64,000 nt of DNA from positions 1 through 64,000 of the forward strand of contig NZ_BAGA01000073.1 of assembly GCF_000308595.1 (NCBI RefSeq), written 5' to 3'. Under the pieces are notes generated by a model. That model was not told the DNA's origin, made no database searches, and saw nothing but the letters and a program-made list of their open reading frames with translations. Within the stretch, counting starts at the first letter, position 1, and every line of letters begins with the position of its first letter. Below, one piece after another: positions 15,789 through 24,504 of the stretch. The DNA is from Nocardia higoensis NBRC 100133. GTDB taxonomy: Bacteria > Actinomycetota > Actinomycetes > Mycobacteriales > Mycobacteriaceae. Made by a program: the position numbers and the translations under genes.

Positions 15789-17303
15789 TTACCCGACCTG
15801 AGATGAACTCAGGTCATTTTCGGTGAGCTGGGTGGCGAGCCGGACCGCATCGGGACGGGACAGCTTGCCCACCCGGTTCTGCGGCAGGTCGGCGACGGTG
15901 AACAGATACTCCGGCCACTTGAACTTGGGGAAGTCCGCCGCGGCCAGCTGTTCGGTGACCTCGTCCAAGGTCAACGGTGCGCCACCGGTCACCACCAGTG
16001 CGGCCGCGCGCTCGCCCAGAAGATCGTCGGGCACCGGCACGACGCACACCTGCACCACGCCCGGAAGAGCGGCGATCGCCGCTTCCACCTCGTTGATGTC
16101 GATATTGCGTCCGCCCCGGATGATGATCTGCTTCTGGCGACCCATCACCCGGATCGAACCGTCCGCCGCCACCTCGACCAGATCGCCGGTCGGCAGGAAA
16201 CCGTCCGGCGTCAGTTCCGGTGGCACCGGAACGCCGTCGCGAGCATACCCGACGAACAACGACGGCCCGCGCACCTGCGCATCGCCGATCTCGCCGGGCG
16301 GCAGCACTTTTCCGGTCTCGTCCACGGCGCGCACCACGGTGCCGGGGAAGGGCCTGCCGTCGCGGCCCAGCCGGATCGCCTGCGGGTCGTCGGGGCGCGG
16401 GGTGGTGTGCCCCAGGCATTCCGACATGCCGAACACGCGCAGGAACCGGGTGCCCAGGGTGGTCTCGGCCTCGGCCAGCGCCCGCTCGTTCATCGGACCG
16501 CCGCCGACGGTCATCGCGCGCAGCGCCGACAGTCTGCCCGCCGCGCCGTCCACCACCGACAGTTGCAGCGCCATGGTCGGCACCAGCATGGTCCACGCGA
16601 CCCGGTGCTCGGCCATGGCGTCCAGCGCGTCGGCAGGCGACCAGCGCCCGATCGAGACCATGTGCCCGCCGAGATGGGCGGGCAGATACAGGCCGAAGCA
16701 GAACGCGGCCACGCTGGACAGCGGCACGAACGCGCCGACCGCCTCGCCCTCGCACAGGCCGACCGCCTCGATGGTGCTGTCGCAGGCGTAGCGGATGGCC
16801 TCCTCGGACTGCACCACGCACTTGGGCCTGCCGGTGGAACCGGAGGTCATCGCGATCGCGGCGCCGCCGCGCCAGCGTGCCACATCCCGGAAGCCGCCCC
16901 GCTTGGCGCACAGCGTCAGCGCGTCGAAAGCGGCCTCGCGCACGGGGAACTCGTCATCGGGGACAGCCCAGTGCGCCAGTGATTGCGGGTCGCCGACGAC
17001 CACGTCGGGATCGATGTCCTCGACGGCCAGCCGGAACTCGGTCTCGTTGGCGTGCGGGCTGAACACCGCGACGACCCCGCCGCGCAGGCCCACCGCGAGC
17101 GCCGCGGCGACCGTGCGCCAGGTGTTGTCGGCCTGCACGAGCACGGTCGGCGCGGCGGCGTCCACCGCGGCCAGCCGTCCGGCCAACTGCTGTGCGGCCG
17201 TGACGATCTCGCCGAGGGTGTGCTCGCCGAGCTCGTCGACGACCGCGAGCCGGCCGGGTTCGCGCCCGGCCCGCTCGATCATGTCCTTCGCCAGTGCCTT
17301 CAT
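15789..17303 (-). CDS. Acyl-CoA synthetase, class I adenylate-forming
   Basis: A 504-residue enzyme that activates a carboxylic acid with ATP and CoA. The phosphate-binding loop is MTSGSTGRPKCV (152-163), the adenine motif region is FGMSE, the hinge is GRQKQIIIRGGRNI, and the catalytic lysine lies in NRVGKLSRPD near the C-terminus. It is the last gene of the large minus-strand operon (ADH stop overlaps its start by 4 bp). Its last codons contain the operator that serves the downstream TetR gene. It probably loads the pathway's starting acid; the exact acid cannot be read from the sequence. Confidence 0.88.
   Translation of the reverse strand: MKALAKDMIERAGREPGRLAVVDELGEHTLGEIVTAAQQLAGRLAAVDAAAPTVLVQADNTWRTVAAALAVGLRGGVVAVFSPHANETEFRLAVEDIDPDVVVGDPQSLAHWAVPDDEFPVREAAFDALTLCAKRGGFRDVARWRGGAAIAMTSGSTGRPKCVVQSEEAIRYACDSTIEAVGLCEGEAVGAFVPLSSVAAFCFGLYLPAHLGGHMVSIGRWSPADALDAMAEHRVAWTMLVPTMALQLSVVDGAAGRLSALRAMTVGGGPMNERALAEAETTLGTRFLRVFGMSECLGHTTPRPDDPQAIRLGRDGRPFPGTVVRAVDETGKVLPPGEIGDAQVRGPSLFVGYARDGVPVPPELTPDGFLPTGDLVEVAADGSIRVMGRQKQIIIRGGRNIDINEVEAAIAALPGVVQVCVVPVPDDLLGERAAALVVTGGAPLTLDEVTEQLAAADFPKFKWPEYLFTVADLPQNRVGKLSRPDAVRLATQLTENDLSSSQVG
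15796..15821. promoter_or_regulatory. Palindromic operator, site 6 (tetR promoter, inside acyl-CoA synthetase gene)
   Basis: CTGAGATGAACTCAGGTCAT; the minus strand reads AATGACCTGAGTTCATCT. It lies within the last codons of the synthetase gene and 50 bp before the TetR start, a position expected for autoregulation. Confidence 0.6.
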
Positions 17304-18388
17304 CGTCCGTTCCTCGTACCGATAGTCGTACTCGTTGTCTGAGTGGGGGGAATCAGCACCGCCCTGCCGGTGATCTCGCCCGCGCGCAGGGCGCGATAGA
17401 CCGCGGGCGCGTCGGTGAGCGGGAAGGTGGCTGTCGTGCTGCGCAACACTCCGCGACGGGCGGCGTCCACCACCGCGCGCAGGTCGGCGCGGGTCGCCCA
17501 GAACGGGGCGCTCACCTGCCAGCCGTTGGGCAGGCCGACATCCTTGCCGACCTCGACGCGGCCGCCCGCGCTGCCGACCTGCACGAGCCTGCCGCCGGGC
17601 GCGAGGGTGGCGGCGGCCGGGCCGAGAGTGCCGGGCGCGCCCGCGAAGTCGAGGACCAGATCGATCCCGTCCGCGGCGGCCGGGTCGGCGGCGGCGGAGG
17701 CGACATCGGGATAGGCCGCCCTGGCGCCGAGCCGCACGGCCAGTTCCCGCGCCTCGGCGCGCTCGTCGACGGCGACGATCTCGGTGACGCCGAAGTCGCG
17801 CAGGATCTGCACGGCCAGATGGCCGAGACCGCCGATCCCGATGGTCAGCACGACGGTGTGCGCGTCGAGCAGATCCCGGTGCTCGCGCACCGCGTGAAAA
17901 GCAGTGGCGCCCGCGTCGGCCAGGGGAGCACAGTCCACCGGATCGACATCGGGCGCGGGTACCAGGAACCTGGTGGAGGGCACGAGCATCGCCTCGGCGA
18001 GACCGCCGTGGTGGCCGAGGCCGTTGCCTATGCGGGCCGGCCTGCCGTCGGCGCCGGGACGCAGTCGCAGGCAGTAGTTCTCCCGTTCGCGCAGGCAGTT
18101 ACGGCACTCGCCGCAGCTCCACACCCCGTGCACCACTACCGGCTGATCCAGCCAGGAGGGGTCGGCGTCCGGGCCGACCTCGGCGACGACACCGGCCACC
18201 TCGTGGCCCAGCGTGAGCGGCAGCGGGTAGTCGAAGCGGCCCGCGGGGGAGTCCATGACGTGCAGATCCGAGCGGCACAGCCCGGCCGCGGTCACCCGAA
18301 GCAGCACCTGCTCGCCGGTGGGGCGCGGCACGGGCACGTCCCTGACCTCGGGCTCGGCGCCCCACGCGGTGAGCTGGACGGCGAGCAT
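17300..18388 (-). CDS. Zinc-dependent alcohol dehydrogenase (MDR family)
   Basis: A 362-residue zinc alcohol dehydrogenase. Catalytic zinc ligands lie in GLCRSDLHVM and TLGHEVAG. The structural-zinc loop has four cysteines (CGECRNCLRERENYC). The NAD-binding loop is TIGIGGLGHLAVQ, followed by VDERAEA. ATG 18388 is taken as start because it overlaps the stop of the upstream SDR (TGATG); the longer frame is antisense-like. It would oxidise an alcohol of the pathway to an aldehyde or ketone. Confidence 0.88.
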   Translation of the reverse strand: MLAVQLTAWGAEPEVRDVPVPRPTGEQVLLRVTAAGLCRSDLHVMDSPAGRFDYPLPLTLGHEVAGVVAEVGPDADPSWLDQPVVVHGVWSCGECRNCLRERENYCLRLRPGADGRPARIGNGLGHHGGLAEAMLVPSTRFLVPAPDVDPVDCAPLADAGATAFHAVREHRDLLDAHTVVLTIGIGGLGHLAVQILRDFGVTEIVAVDERAEARELAVRLGARAAYPDVASAAADPAAADGIDLVLDFAGAPGTLGPAAATLAPGGRLVQVGSAGGRVEVGKDVGLPNGWQVSAPFWATRADLRAVVDAARRGVLRSTTATFPLTDAPAVYRALRAGEITGRAVLIPPTQTTSTTIGTRNGR

Positions 18389-19161
18389 CAGCGCGCCGTC
18401 CAGCCGCCGTCGACGACCAGGGTGTGGCCGGTCACGTAGGAGGAGGCGTCGGAGGCCAGGAACAGCACCGCGCCGTCGACCTCGCCCGCGACGCCGCCGC
18501 GGCCGAGCATGGTGTTGCGCCGTACCCAGCCCGCGGACTTCTCGTTCTCGAACAGTCCGTCGGTCATCTCCGTATCGAACCAGCCCGGCACCACGGCGTT
18601 GACCCTGATCCCCCGGCGACCCCACTGACCGGCCAGTTCGCGGGTCATGCCGAGGGTGCCCGCCTTCGAGGCGGCGTAGCTCGCCCCGCCGATGGGCGCG
18701 GTGGACACGAGGCCGACCACCGAGGAGATGTTGATGTGGGAGGCGGTGGCGCCCTCGGGCAGCCGGGAGGCGGCGTAGGTGGACAGGTGGAACCCGGCCA
18801 GCAGGTTCACCTCGAGGATCGAGGCGAAGCCCGCAGCGGTCTCCTGCTCGGCGTAGGGCGGTCCCGGCTTGCCCGCGTTGTTGACCAGCACGTCCAGGCG
18901 GCCGGAGCGCTCGTAGCAGAGGTCGACCAGGGCGTGGCGGTCCGCGTCGTCGGTGACATCGCAGCGCACCGGCACGATGCGCGGGTCCTGCTCGGCCAGC
19001 GCGGTGAGCCGGTCCAGGCGGCGTGCCGCGGCGTAGACGGTCGCGCCCGCGCCGGCGAGCGTGCGGGCGAAGCCGAGCCCGAGGCCGGAGGAGGCACCGG
19101 TGACCACGGCGACCCGTCCGTGTAGCCCGAAAAGCGTGTGCAGAGTACTGGATTCGGTCAT
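18388..19161 (-). CDS. Short-chain dehydrogenase/reductase
   Basis: A 257-residue classical SDR: cofactor loop TGASSGLGLGFA near residues 20-31, NNAG, the serine of ISSVVG, YAASK and the terminal YVTGHTLVVDGGWTAR. AARRLDR after the second strand suggests NADP(H). It lies 12 bp after another SDR of the same operon. The pair may act on successive hydroxyl groups or on opposite stereoisomers. Confidence 0.87.
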   Translation of the reverse strand: MTESSTLHTLFGLHGRVAVVTGASSGLGLGFARTLAGAGATVYAAARRLDRLTALAEQDPRIVPVRCDVTDDADRHALVDLCYERSGRLDVLVNNAGKPGPPYAEQETAAGFASILEVNLLAGFHLSTYAASRLPEGATASHINISSVVGLVSTAPIGGASYAASKAGTLGMTRELAGQWGRRGIRVNAVVPGWFDTEMTDGLFENEKSAGWVRRNTMLGRGGVAGEVDGAVLFLASDASSYVTGHTLVVDGGWTAR

Positions 19162-19173
19162 CGTGTCTTCACC

Positions 19174-19935
19174 TCAGTAGACCGCGGTGCGGCCGCCGTC
19201 GACCGGGATGAGCGCGCCGGTGGTGTAGCCGGCGGCATCGCCGGCCAGGTGCGCCACGAGCCCGGCGATCTCCTCCGGCCTGCCCAGCCTGCCCGCGGGC
19301 AGCCGGTCGATGATCTTGCCGACGAATTCCTCGTCCCAGTTCTCGGCCATGTCGGTGGCGAAGCCGCCGGGCATCACGCAGTTCACCCGCACCGTCGGCG
19401 CGTACTCCTGGGCGAAGGCCCTGGTCAGCGCGTTCAGCCCGTTCTTGGCCGCCGCGTACATGGCCTCCGGCGGACTGGGCCGTTCGGCGCCGATGCTGGA
19501 GATGTTGACGATCGAGCCGCCCCCGGCCGCGGCCATCCGGGCGCCCGCGACCGCCATCAGGCGGAACGGGCCCTTCAGGTTCACCTCGAGCGTCTTGTCC
19601 CACAGCGCCTCGGTGACCGAGGCCAGGTTCTCCGCCGGCGGGGCGATGCCCGCGTTGTTCACCACGATGTCGAGGCTGCCGAACTCGGCGATGATGCCGT
19701 CGACGGCGGGCTCGATGCTGTCCCAGTGCCCGACGTGCAGCGCCAGCGGATAGGCCGCGCCGACGGTGACGTCGTCGAGGGAGGCGACCGCCTTCTCGCA
19801 GGCTTCCAGCTTGCGACTGGAGACGATCACCGTCGCGCCGGCCTGCTTCAGCCCGCGCGCGATGGCCAGGCCGAGTCCGCGGCTGGCGCCGGTGACGAGG
19901 GCGACCTTGCCGTTCAGGTCCGTGTTGATGCTCAT
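19174..19935 (-). CDS. Short-chain dehydrogenase/reductase
   Basis: A 253-residue classical SDR: TGASRGLGLAIA near residues 16-27, SSRK after the second strand (NADP-type), NNAG, ISSIGAERPSPPEAMYAAAK with catalytic Tyr and Lys, and the terminal GALIPVDGGR. ATG 19935 overlaps the acyl-CoA dehydrogenase stop by 4 bp. In levulinate (lva) operons an SDR also accompanies the kinase and the ACAD, so it may form or oxidise the hydroxyacyl intermediate (inference). Confidence 0.87.
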   Translation of the reverse strand: MSINTDLNGKVALVTGASRGLGLAIARGLKQAGATVIVSSRKLEACEKAVASLDDVTVGAAYPLALHVGHWDSIEPAVDGIIAEFGSLDIVVNNAGIAPPAENLASVTEALWDKTLEVNLKGPFRLMAVAGARMAAAGGGSIVNISSIGAERPSPPEAMYAAAKNGLNALTRAFAQEYAPTVRVNCVMPGGFATDMAENWDEEFVGKIIDRLPAGRLGRPEEIAGLVAHLAGDAAGYTTGALIPVDGGRTAVY

Positions 19936-21134
19936 CGGTACTTCTTCACCTCGAGACGCGCCATGGTGCGCAGATGGACTTCGTTGGGGCCGTCGGCGAT
20001 CTGCAGGGCCCGGGTGACGGCGTGCATGCGGGCCAGCACGGTGTCGTCGCTGACGCCTGCGGCTCCGAAGGCCTGCACGGCGCGGTCGACCACCTTGTGC
20101 GCGACCTCCATCGCGGCCACCTTGATGGCGGCGACCTCGGACCGGGCCGCGGCATTGCCCTTGGTGTCCATGATCCAGGACGACTGCAGAACCAGCAGGC
20201 GGATCTGGTCGATCTCCATGCGACTGCGCGCGATCCACTCGCGCACGACGCCGCGCTCGGCCAGCGGCTGCCCGAAGGCGACCCGGTCCACCGAGCGACG
20301 GCACATCAGTTCCAGCGCCCGCTCGGCCATACCGATGGCGCGCATCGCGTAGTGCATGCGGCCCGGCCCGAGCCTGCCCTGGGCGATGGCGAAGCCGTCG
20401 CCCTCGTTGCCGAGCATGTTCTCCACCGGCACGCGCACGTCGGTGAACTGCACCTCGCCGTGCCCGAGGCGGTCGTAGTAGCCGAACATCGGCAGGTCGC
20501 GTACGACCTCGATGCCAGGGGCGTCGGCGGGCACCAGGATCATGCTCTGCTGCCGGTAGGTCGGGCCGTCCGGATCGGACTTGCCCATGAAGATCAGCAG
20601 CTTGCAGGCCGGGTCCAGGACGCCGGAGATGTACCACTTGCGGCCGTTGAGCACGTAGTGGTCGCCGTCGCGGCGGATGGTGGAGCCGATATTGGTGGCG
20701 TCGGAGCTGGCCACCGCGGGCTCGGTCATGGCGAAGGCCGACCGGATGCTGCAGTCCAGCAACGGCTTCAGCCACTGCGCGCGCTGGGCCTCGGTGCCGT
20801 AGAGCGCGAGGATCTCCATATTGCCGGTGTCGGGGGCCGAGCAGTTGAAGACCTCGTTGCCGATGAGCGAGCGGCCCATCACCTCGGCCAGCGGGGCGTA
20901 TTCGAGGTTGGTCAGTCCCGCGCCGTAGCCGCCGTGGGTCATGAAGAGGTTCCACAGGCCCTGCGCGCGGGCCTCGGCCTGCAATTCGCGCATGATCGGC
21001 GGCAGGTCGTGCCGGTTGCTCGCGGCGGCGATCTGCTCGTCGTAGACCTTTTCGGCCGGATAGACGTAGGTGTCCATGAAGAGTTCGAGCTTGTCGAGCA
21101 GCTCGTCGGTGCGAGCGGAATACGAGAAGTCCAC
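19932..21134 (-). CDS. Acyl-CoA dehydrogenase of the ACAD10/11 type
   Basis: A 400-residue flavoprotein acyl-CoA dehydrogenase. The FAD motif reads AMTEPAVASSDATNI, the variant characteristic of the ACAD10/ACAD11 and LvaC branch rather than the usual TEPxxGSD. RKWYISG, GYGAGLTNLEYA and the final VHLRTMARLE also fit that branch. In that group the dehydrogenase works with an APH-fold kinase on 4-hydroxyacyl-CoAs: phosphorylation, then elimination through the flavin site. The kinase gene lies only 24 bp upstream, so this function is a good inference. Its stop overlaps the next SDR. Confidence 0.87.
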   Translation of the reverse strand: MDFSYSARTDELLDKLELFMDTYVYPAEKVYDEQIAAASNRHDLPPIMRELQAEARAQGLWNLFMTHGGYGAGLTNLEYAPLAEVMGRSLIGNEVFNCSAPDTGNMEILALYGTEAQRAQWLKPLLDCSIRSAFAMTEPAVASSDATNIGSTIRRDGDHYVLNGRKWYISGVLDPACKLLIFMGKSDPDGPTYRQQSMILVPADAPGIEVVRDLPMFGYYDRLGHGEVQFTDVRVPVENMLGNEGDGFAIAQGRLGPGRMHYAMRAIGMAERALELMCRRSVDRVAFGQPLAERGVVREWIARSRMEIDQIRLLVLQSSWIMDTKGNAAARSEVAAIKVAAMEVAHKVVDRAVQAFGAAGVSDDTVLARMHAVTRALQIADGPNEVHLRTMARLEVKKYR

Positions 21135-21158
21135 GGTGCGGCTCCTGAAAAGTGACGG

Positions 21159-22133
21159 TCAACCGGCGAGCAGCGCGGTGCCGGTCTCGATGAGACGGTC
21201 GATGGTGGCGGGCAGCTTCTCCTGGTCGGGATCGTGGTGCCTGCCCTCGCGGTGCCTGCGCAGGTTGTGGCCCATGATCGCGGCCATCTTCAGCCGGCCC
21301 AGAGCGTCGAACCAGGTGAGATCGCCCGGCAGCGAACGGCTTTCGCGGTACAGCTCGACCAGCTCGGCGGCGGTCGGCAGGCCGGGGACCGCACGGCCGA
21401 CGCCGGGGAAGGTGGCGCCGTCGGTGAACACCAGGAACCAGCCGAGCTCGACGCGCGGGTCGCCGACGCTCCAGATCTCCCAGTCGATCAGCGCGGCCGG
21501 CTCGGTGCCCGCGCACAGGATGTTGCCCAGGCGGTAGTCGCCGTGCACCAGGGTCGGTTCGGCGGGTTCGGGGATGTCACGGCCGAGCAGGTCGAGCAGA
21601 TGCGCGCCGCCTGCCACCAGTTCGGGGGGAACCGCGCCGAGGGTCTTGGCCCAGCGGGCCAGCTCGTCGGCGGGGGAGAGCGGCTGTTCCTCGCCGGGCA
21701 GGGTCGCCGGGTCGACGGCGTGCAGCAGCGGCAGCACCTCGGCGGCGCGGCGCATCCGGGCCGCGGCCAGTGCGGGCTCCACCGCGGGATCGTCGAGGAC
21801 CGGCTCGAGCGAGTCGCCCGCCACCAGTTCCATCGCGAACCAGGCGGGCTCGGCGCTGTCCTCGGTGACGATGCGCGGCACCGGGACCGGGGTGTCCGCG
21901 AGTGCCCGCATGATGGCGGCCTGACGCAGCATGTCGTGCCTGCCGATCGGCTTGCGGCCCTCGGGCACGGCCTTGACGACGTAGGCGGCGCGATCGGTGG
22001 TGACCCGGTAGGTGAGCCCGGAATGGCCGCCCAGCATGGGCTCGAAACCGGTGACGGTCTCGCCGAATTCGGCGCCGAACCGTTCGGCGACCCGGGGCCG
22101 CACGGTGCTCGCTTCGCGCTGCGCGGTGGTCAT
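21159..22133 (-). CDS. APH-fold kinase, ACAD10/11- and LvaA-like
   Basis: A 324-residue aminoglycoside-phosphotransferase-fold protein. Lys54 of VVKAVPEG is the ATP-binding lysine. The catalytic loop is LVHGDYRLGN (His198, Asp200, Asn204) and the metal site is LIDWE (Asp217), so all kinase residues are intact. The GGHSGLTYRV segment (35-43) matches the GGxSNLTYxV glycine-rich loop of the ACAD10/11 kinase branch. It is translationally coupled to the FadE-type gene upstream (ATGA) and precedes the ACAD10/11-type dehydrogenase. It probably phosphorylates a hydroxyacyl-CoA rather than an antibiotic. Confidence 0.85.
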   Translation of the reverse strand: MTTAQREASTVRPRVAERFGAEFGETVTGFEPMLGGHSGLTYRVTTDRAAYVVKAVPEGRKPIGRHDMLRQAAIMRALADTPVPVPRIVTEDSAEPAWFAMELVAGDSLEPVLDDPAVEPALAAARMRRAAEVLPLLHAVDPATLPGEEQPLSPADELARWAKTLGAVPPELVAGGAHLLDLLGRDIPEPAEPTLVHGDYRLGNILCAGTEPAALIDWEIWSVGDPRVELGWFLVFTDGATFPGVGRAVPGLPTAAELVELYRESRSLPGDLTWFDALGRLKMAAIMGHNLRRHREGRHHDPDQEKLPATIDRLIETGTALLAG

Positions 22134-23338
22134 ACGCGTGGCTCCTTGGGCAGGCCGAGCACGCGCTCGGCGATGATGTTGTGCTGGATCTCGTCGGTGC
22201 CGCCGGCGATGCGGTAGCCGGGCGCGCCGAGGACGTGCTCGGTCCAGGCGAAGCGGCCCCACTCGCCGGAGTCGGCGCCGAGATCGCGGCCGAGCAGCAT
22301 GCGGGCCACCTCGGAGGTGCGCGCCATGGTGTCCACGGCGAGCAGCTTGCCGAGGGAGGCCTCCGGACCGGGATCGTTGCCCGCGACGACCGCGGCGGCC
22401 ACCCGCATGGCGGCGACGCGCTGGACATAGCTGCGGGTCACCAGATCCGCGACGCGGTCGCGTTCGAGTTCGGTGAGCTCGCGGCCCAGGTGCCGGGCCA
22501 ATTCCACCGCCTGATCGGCATTGGCCAGACCCAGGTGCGCGCCGTCGAGCCGCTCGGCGGCGAGCACGGTCAGCGCGACCGGCCAGCCCTTGCCGACCGG
22601 ACCGAGCCGGTACTCGTCGGACAGCCGGACCTCGTCGAGGTAGACCTCGTTGAACGAGCTGCCGCCGGTCATCTGCCGGATCGGGCGCACGGTGACGCCG
22701 GGGGAGTCCATCGGGACCAGGAAGACGGTGAGCCCGGCGTGCTTGGCCGCATCGGGATCGGTGCGGCACACAGCCACGCCGAGATCGGCGACGCGGGCGC
22801 CGGAGGTCCACACCTTGTGGCCGTTGAGCGTCCACGTCCCGTCCTCGCCCCGCACGGCGCGGGTACGCACCGCCGCCAGATCCGAGCCCGCCTCGGTCTC
22901 CGAGAACAGCTGGCAGGCGATGAGATCGGTGCGCAGCATGGCCCGCACCCACCGCTCGCACTGCCCCTCGGTGCCCCACTGGGCGATGGTCGGTGCCACC
23001 AATTGCTGTGTCACCGAGAACATCTCGGTGCGCCGCGGCACCGCGAACTCCTCCTCGGCGCGGCGGAAGGCGAGCACGTAGGACATCGGCAGGTCGCGTC
23101 CGCCGTACTCCTCGGGCCAGTCCAGCGCGCCCCAGCCGGAGTCGAATTTGTTCTGCTCGTAGGCCCTGATGGCGTCGGTGTGAGCGCGTTCCTGCTCGGC
23201 GGTCCAGTTCTCGAACACGGCGACGGAATCGGAGCCCTCGCCCCACGCGGCGGCGGTGCGCGGCTCGGCCTGCTCGGCCAGCCAGGCGCGCGCCTGTGCG
23301 GTGAAGGTCGCGAGATCGGGGAGGGTCTGTGTCGGCAC
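22130..23338 (-). CDS. FadE-type acyl-CoA dehydrogenase
   Basis: A 402-residue acyl-CoA dehydrogenase. It has FSETEAGSDLAAVRTRA (substrate/FAD motif), VWTSGA, TGGSSFNEVYLDEVRLSDE, and the terminal GGTDEIQHNIIAERVLGLP, the form seen in actinobacterial FadE enzymes. The start is a GTG at 23338, set by GGAGAAG about 5-6 nt before it; the open frame further upstream is antisense to the thiolase. It lies 14 bp after the thiolase stop. It would insert a 2,3-double bond into the acyl-CoA, alone or together with the degenerate ACAD at 25867. Confidence 0.87.
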   Translation of the reverse strand: MPTQTLPDLATFTAQARAWLAEQAEPRTAAAWGEGSDSVAVFENWTAEQERAHTDAIRAYEQNKFDSGWGALDWPEEYGGRDLPMSYVLAFRRAEEEFAVPRRTEMFSVTQQLVAPTIAQWGTEGQCERWVRAMLRTDLIACQLFSETEAGSDLAAVRTRAVRGEDGTWTLNGHKVWTSGARVADLGVAVCRTDPDAAKHAGLTVFLVPMDSPGVTVRPIRQMTGGSSFNEVYLDEVRLSDEYRLGPVGKGWPVALTVLAAERLDGAHLGLANADQAVELARHLGRELTELERDRVADLVTRSYVQRVAAMRVAAAVVAGNDPGPEASLGKLLAVDTMARTSEVARMLLGRDLGADSGEWGRFAWTEHVLGAPGYRIAGGTDEIQHNIIAERVLGLPKEPRV

Positions 23339-23352
23339 GGTTGCTTCTCCTC

Positions 23353-24504
23353 TCACACGGCCAGCACGGTGCAGGCGCTGATACCGGGCGCGCCGTAGAC
23401 GTGGGTGAATCCGACCTTCGGCGCGCCGGGCACCTGCCGCGCGCCCGCCTCGCCGCGCAGCTGGGTGACGATCTCGTGCACCTGGCGCAGTCCGGAGGCG
23501 CCGATCGGCTCGCCGTTGGCGATGCAGCCGCCGTCGGTGTTGACCGGCAGGCGGCCGCCGATCTCGGTCTCGCCCGTGGCGATCCACTTCTCCTGCTCGC
23601 CGTGCTCGCAGAAGCCGCACTCGGCCATGTGCATGATCTCCGCGCCGCTCTCGGTGTCCTGGAGCTGGGCGACGTCCACGTCCTGCGGAGAGATGCCCGC
23701 CTGCTCGAAGGCCGCACGGGCGGCGTCGGTGCTCACGCTGGTCGGTTCGTCGCTGCCCTGCACCGCCGGGCTGAACACCTCGAAGGAGCCGAAGCGGCGG
23801 GTCCGGTGACTGATGGCGCGCAGGCCGACCGCCCGGGCGCCGAGGCGTTTCGCCATCTCCTCGGACGCGACGATCACCGCGGCGCCGCCCTCGCCCGGGG
23901 AGCAGAACATGAATTTGGTGAGCGGGTCGTTGACCATGTCCGCGGCGGCGATCTCGGCCGCCGAGAGCGGATCGCGCCGCCAGGCGTTGGGATTGCGAGC
24001 GCCGTTGCGATAAGCCTTCTCGGCCACGGCAGCCAGCGTGGCGGGGGTGATGCCGTGGCGGCGCATGTAGCGATTGATCTTGGCGCCGAAGAACTGGGTG
24101 GTGACCATCAGTCCCTCGCTGCCGTAACCCTCCGACAGCCCCCATTCGCCCGGCGTCGGGTCGAAGGCGCCGCGCGGGTGCTTGTCGAAGCCGACCGCGA
24201 GGGCGACCTCGGCCACGCCCGCCCGGATGGCGTTGACGGCGGCGAAGAGCGCCGAACCGCCGGTGGCGCAGCCGTTCTTGACGTTGCTGAACGGTATGCC
24301 GGTCAAGCCCAGGTCGGCGACCAGGGTGTCGGCCAGGCCGGAGCCGTCGCTGCCGCCATAGGCGATCTGCACGTCCGGCCAGGCCAGTCCCGCGTCGGCC
24401 AGCGCTGCGCCGATCGCGGTGACCGCCATCTGCCTGCCGCTGACCCCGGGCTGCCTGCCGAACTTCGACAGGCCGACCCCGATGATGGAGACGGGCTGGT
24501 TCAT
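23353..24504 (-). CDS. SCP-x/Ltp-type thiolase-like protein
   Basis: A 383-residue thiolase-fold protein of the lipid-transfer (SCP-x/Ltp) branch. The nucleophile-type cysteine is in VKNGCATGGSA, the GGRLPVNTDGG and GEPIGASGL loops are present, and a C-terminal cysteine lies in GISACTVLAV. The HDCFS-like motif expected mid-protein reads LQDTESG, so a canonical catalytic His is missing. Loss of that His and the coupled DUF35 gene resemble Ltp2-type retro-aldolases of steroid side-chain degradation. Either thiolysis or aldol cleavage of a beta-keto/hydroxyacyl-CoA is possible. Start 24504 overlaps the DUF35 stop by 4 bp. Confidence 0.83.
   Translation of the reverse strand: MNQPVSIIGVGLSKFGRQPGVSGRQMAVTAIGAALADAGLAWPDVQIAYGGSDGSGLADTLVADLGLTGIPFSNVKNGCATGGSALFAAVNAIRAGVAEVALAVGFDKHPRGAFDPTPGEWGLSEGYGSEGLMVTTQFFGAKINRYMRRHGITPATLAAVAEKAYRNGARNPNAWRRDPLSAAEIAAADMVNDPLTKFMFCSPGEGGAAVIVASEEMAKRLGARAVGLRAISHRTRRFGSFEVFSPAVQGSDEPTSVSTDAARAAFEQAGISPQDVDVAQLQDTESGAEIMHMAECGFCEHGEQEKWIATGETEIGGRLPVNTDGGCIANGEPIGASGLRQVHEIVTQLRGEAGARQVPGAPKVGFTHVYGAPGISACTVLAV

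Noticed and set aside
15796..15821. Operator 6 as promoter of the acyl-CoA synthetase
   Set aside because: It lies at the 3' end of that gene, which is read from the echA promoter; tetR is the only gene it can precede.
21159..22133. Aminoglycoside or macrolide resistance kinase
   Set aside because: The fold is shared, but the coupling to ACAD10/11-type dehydrogenase and CoA genes points to a metabolic kinase.
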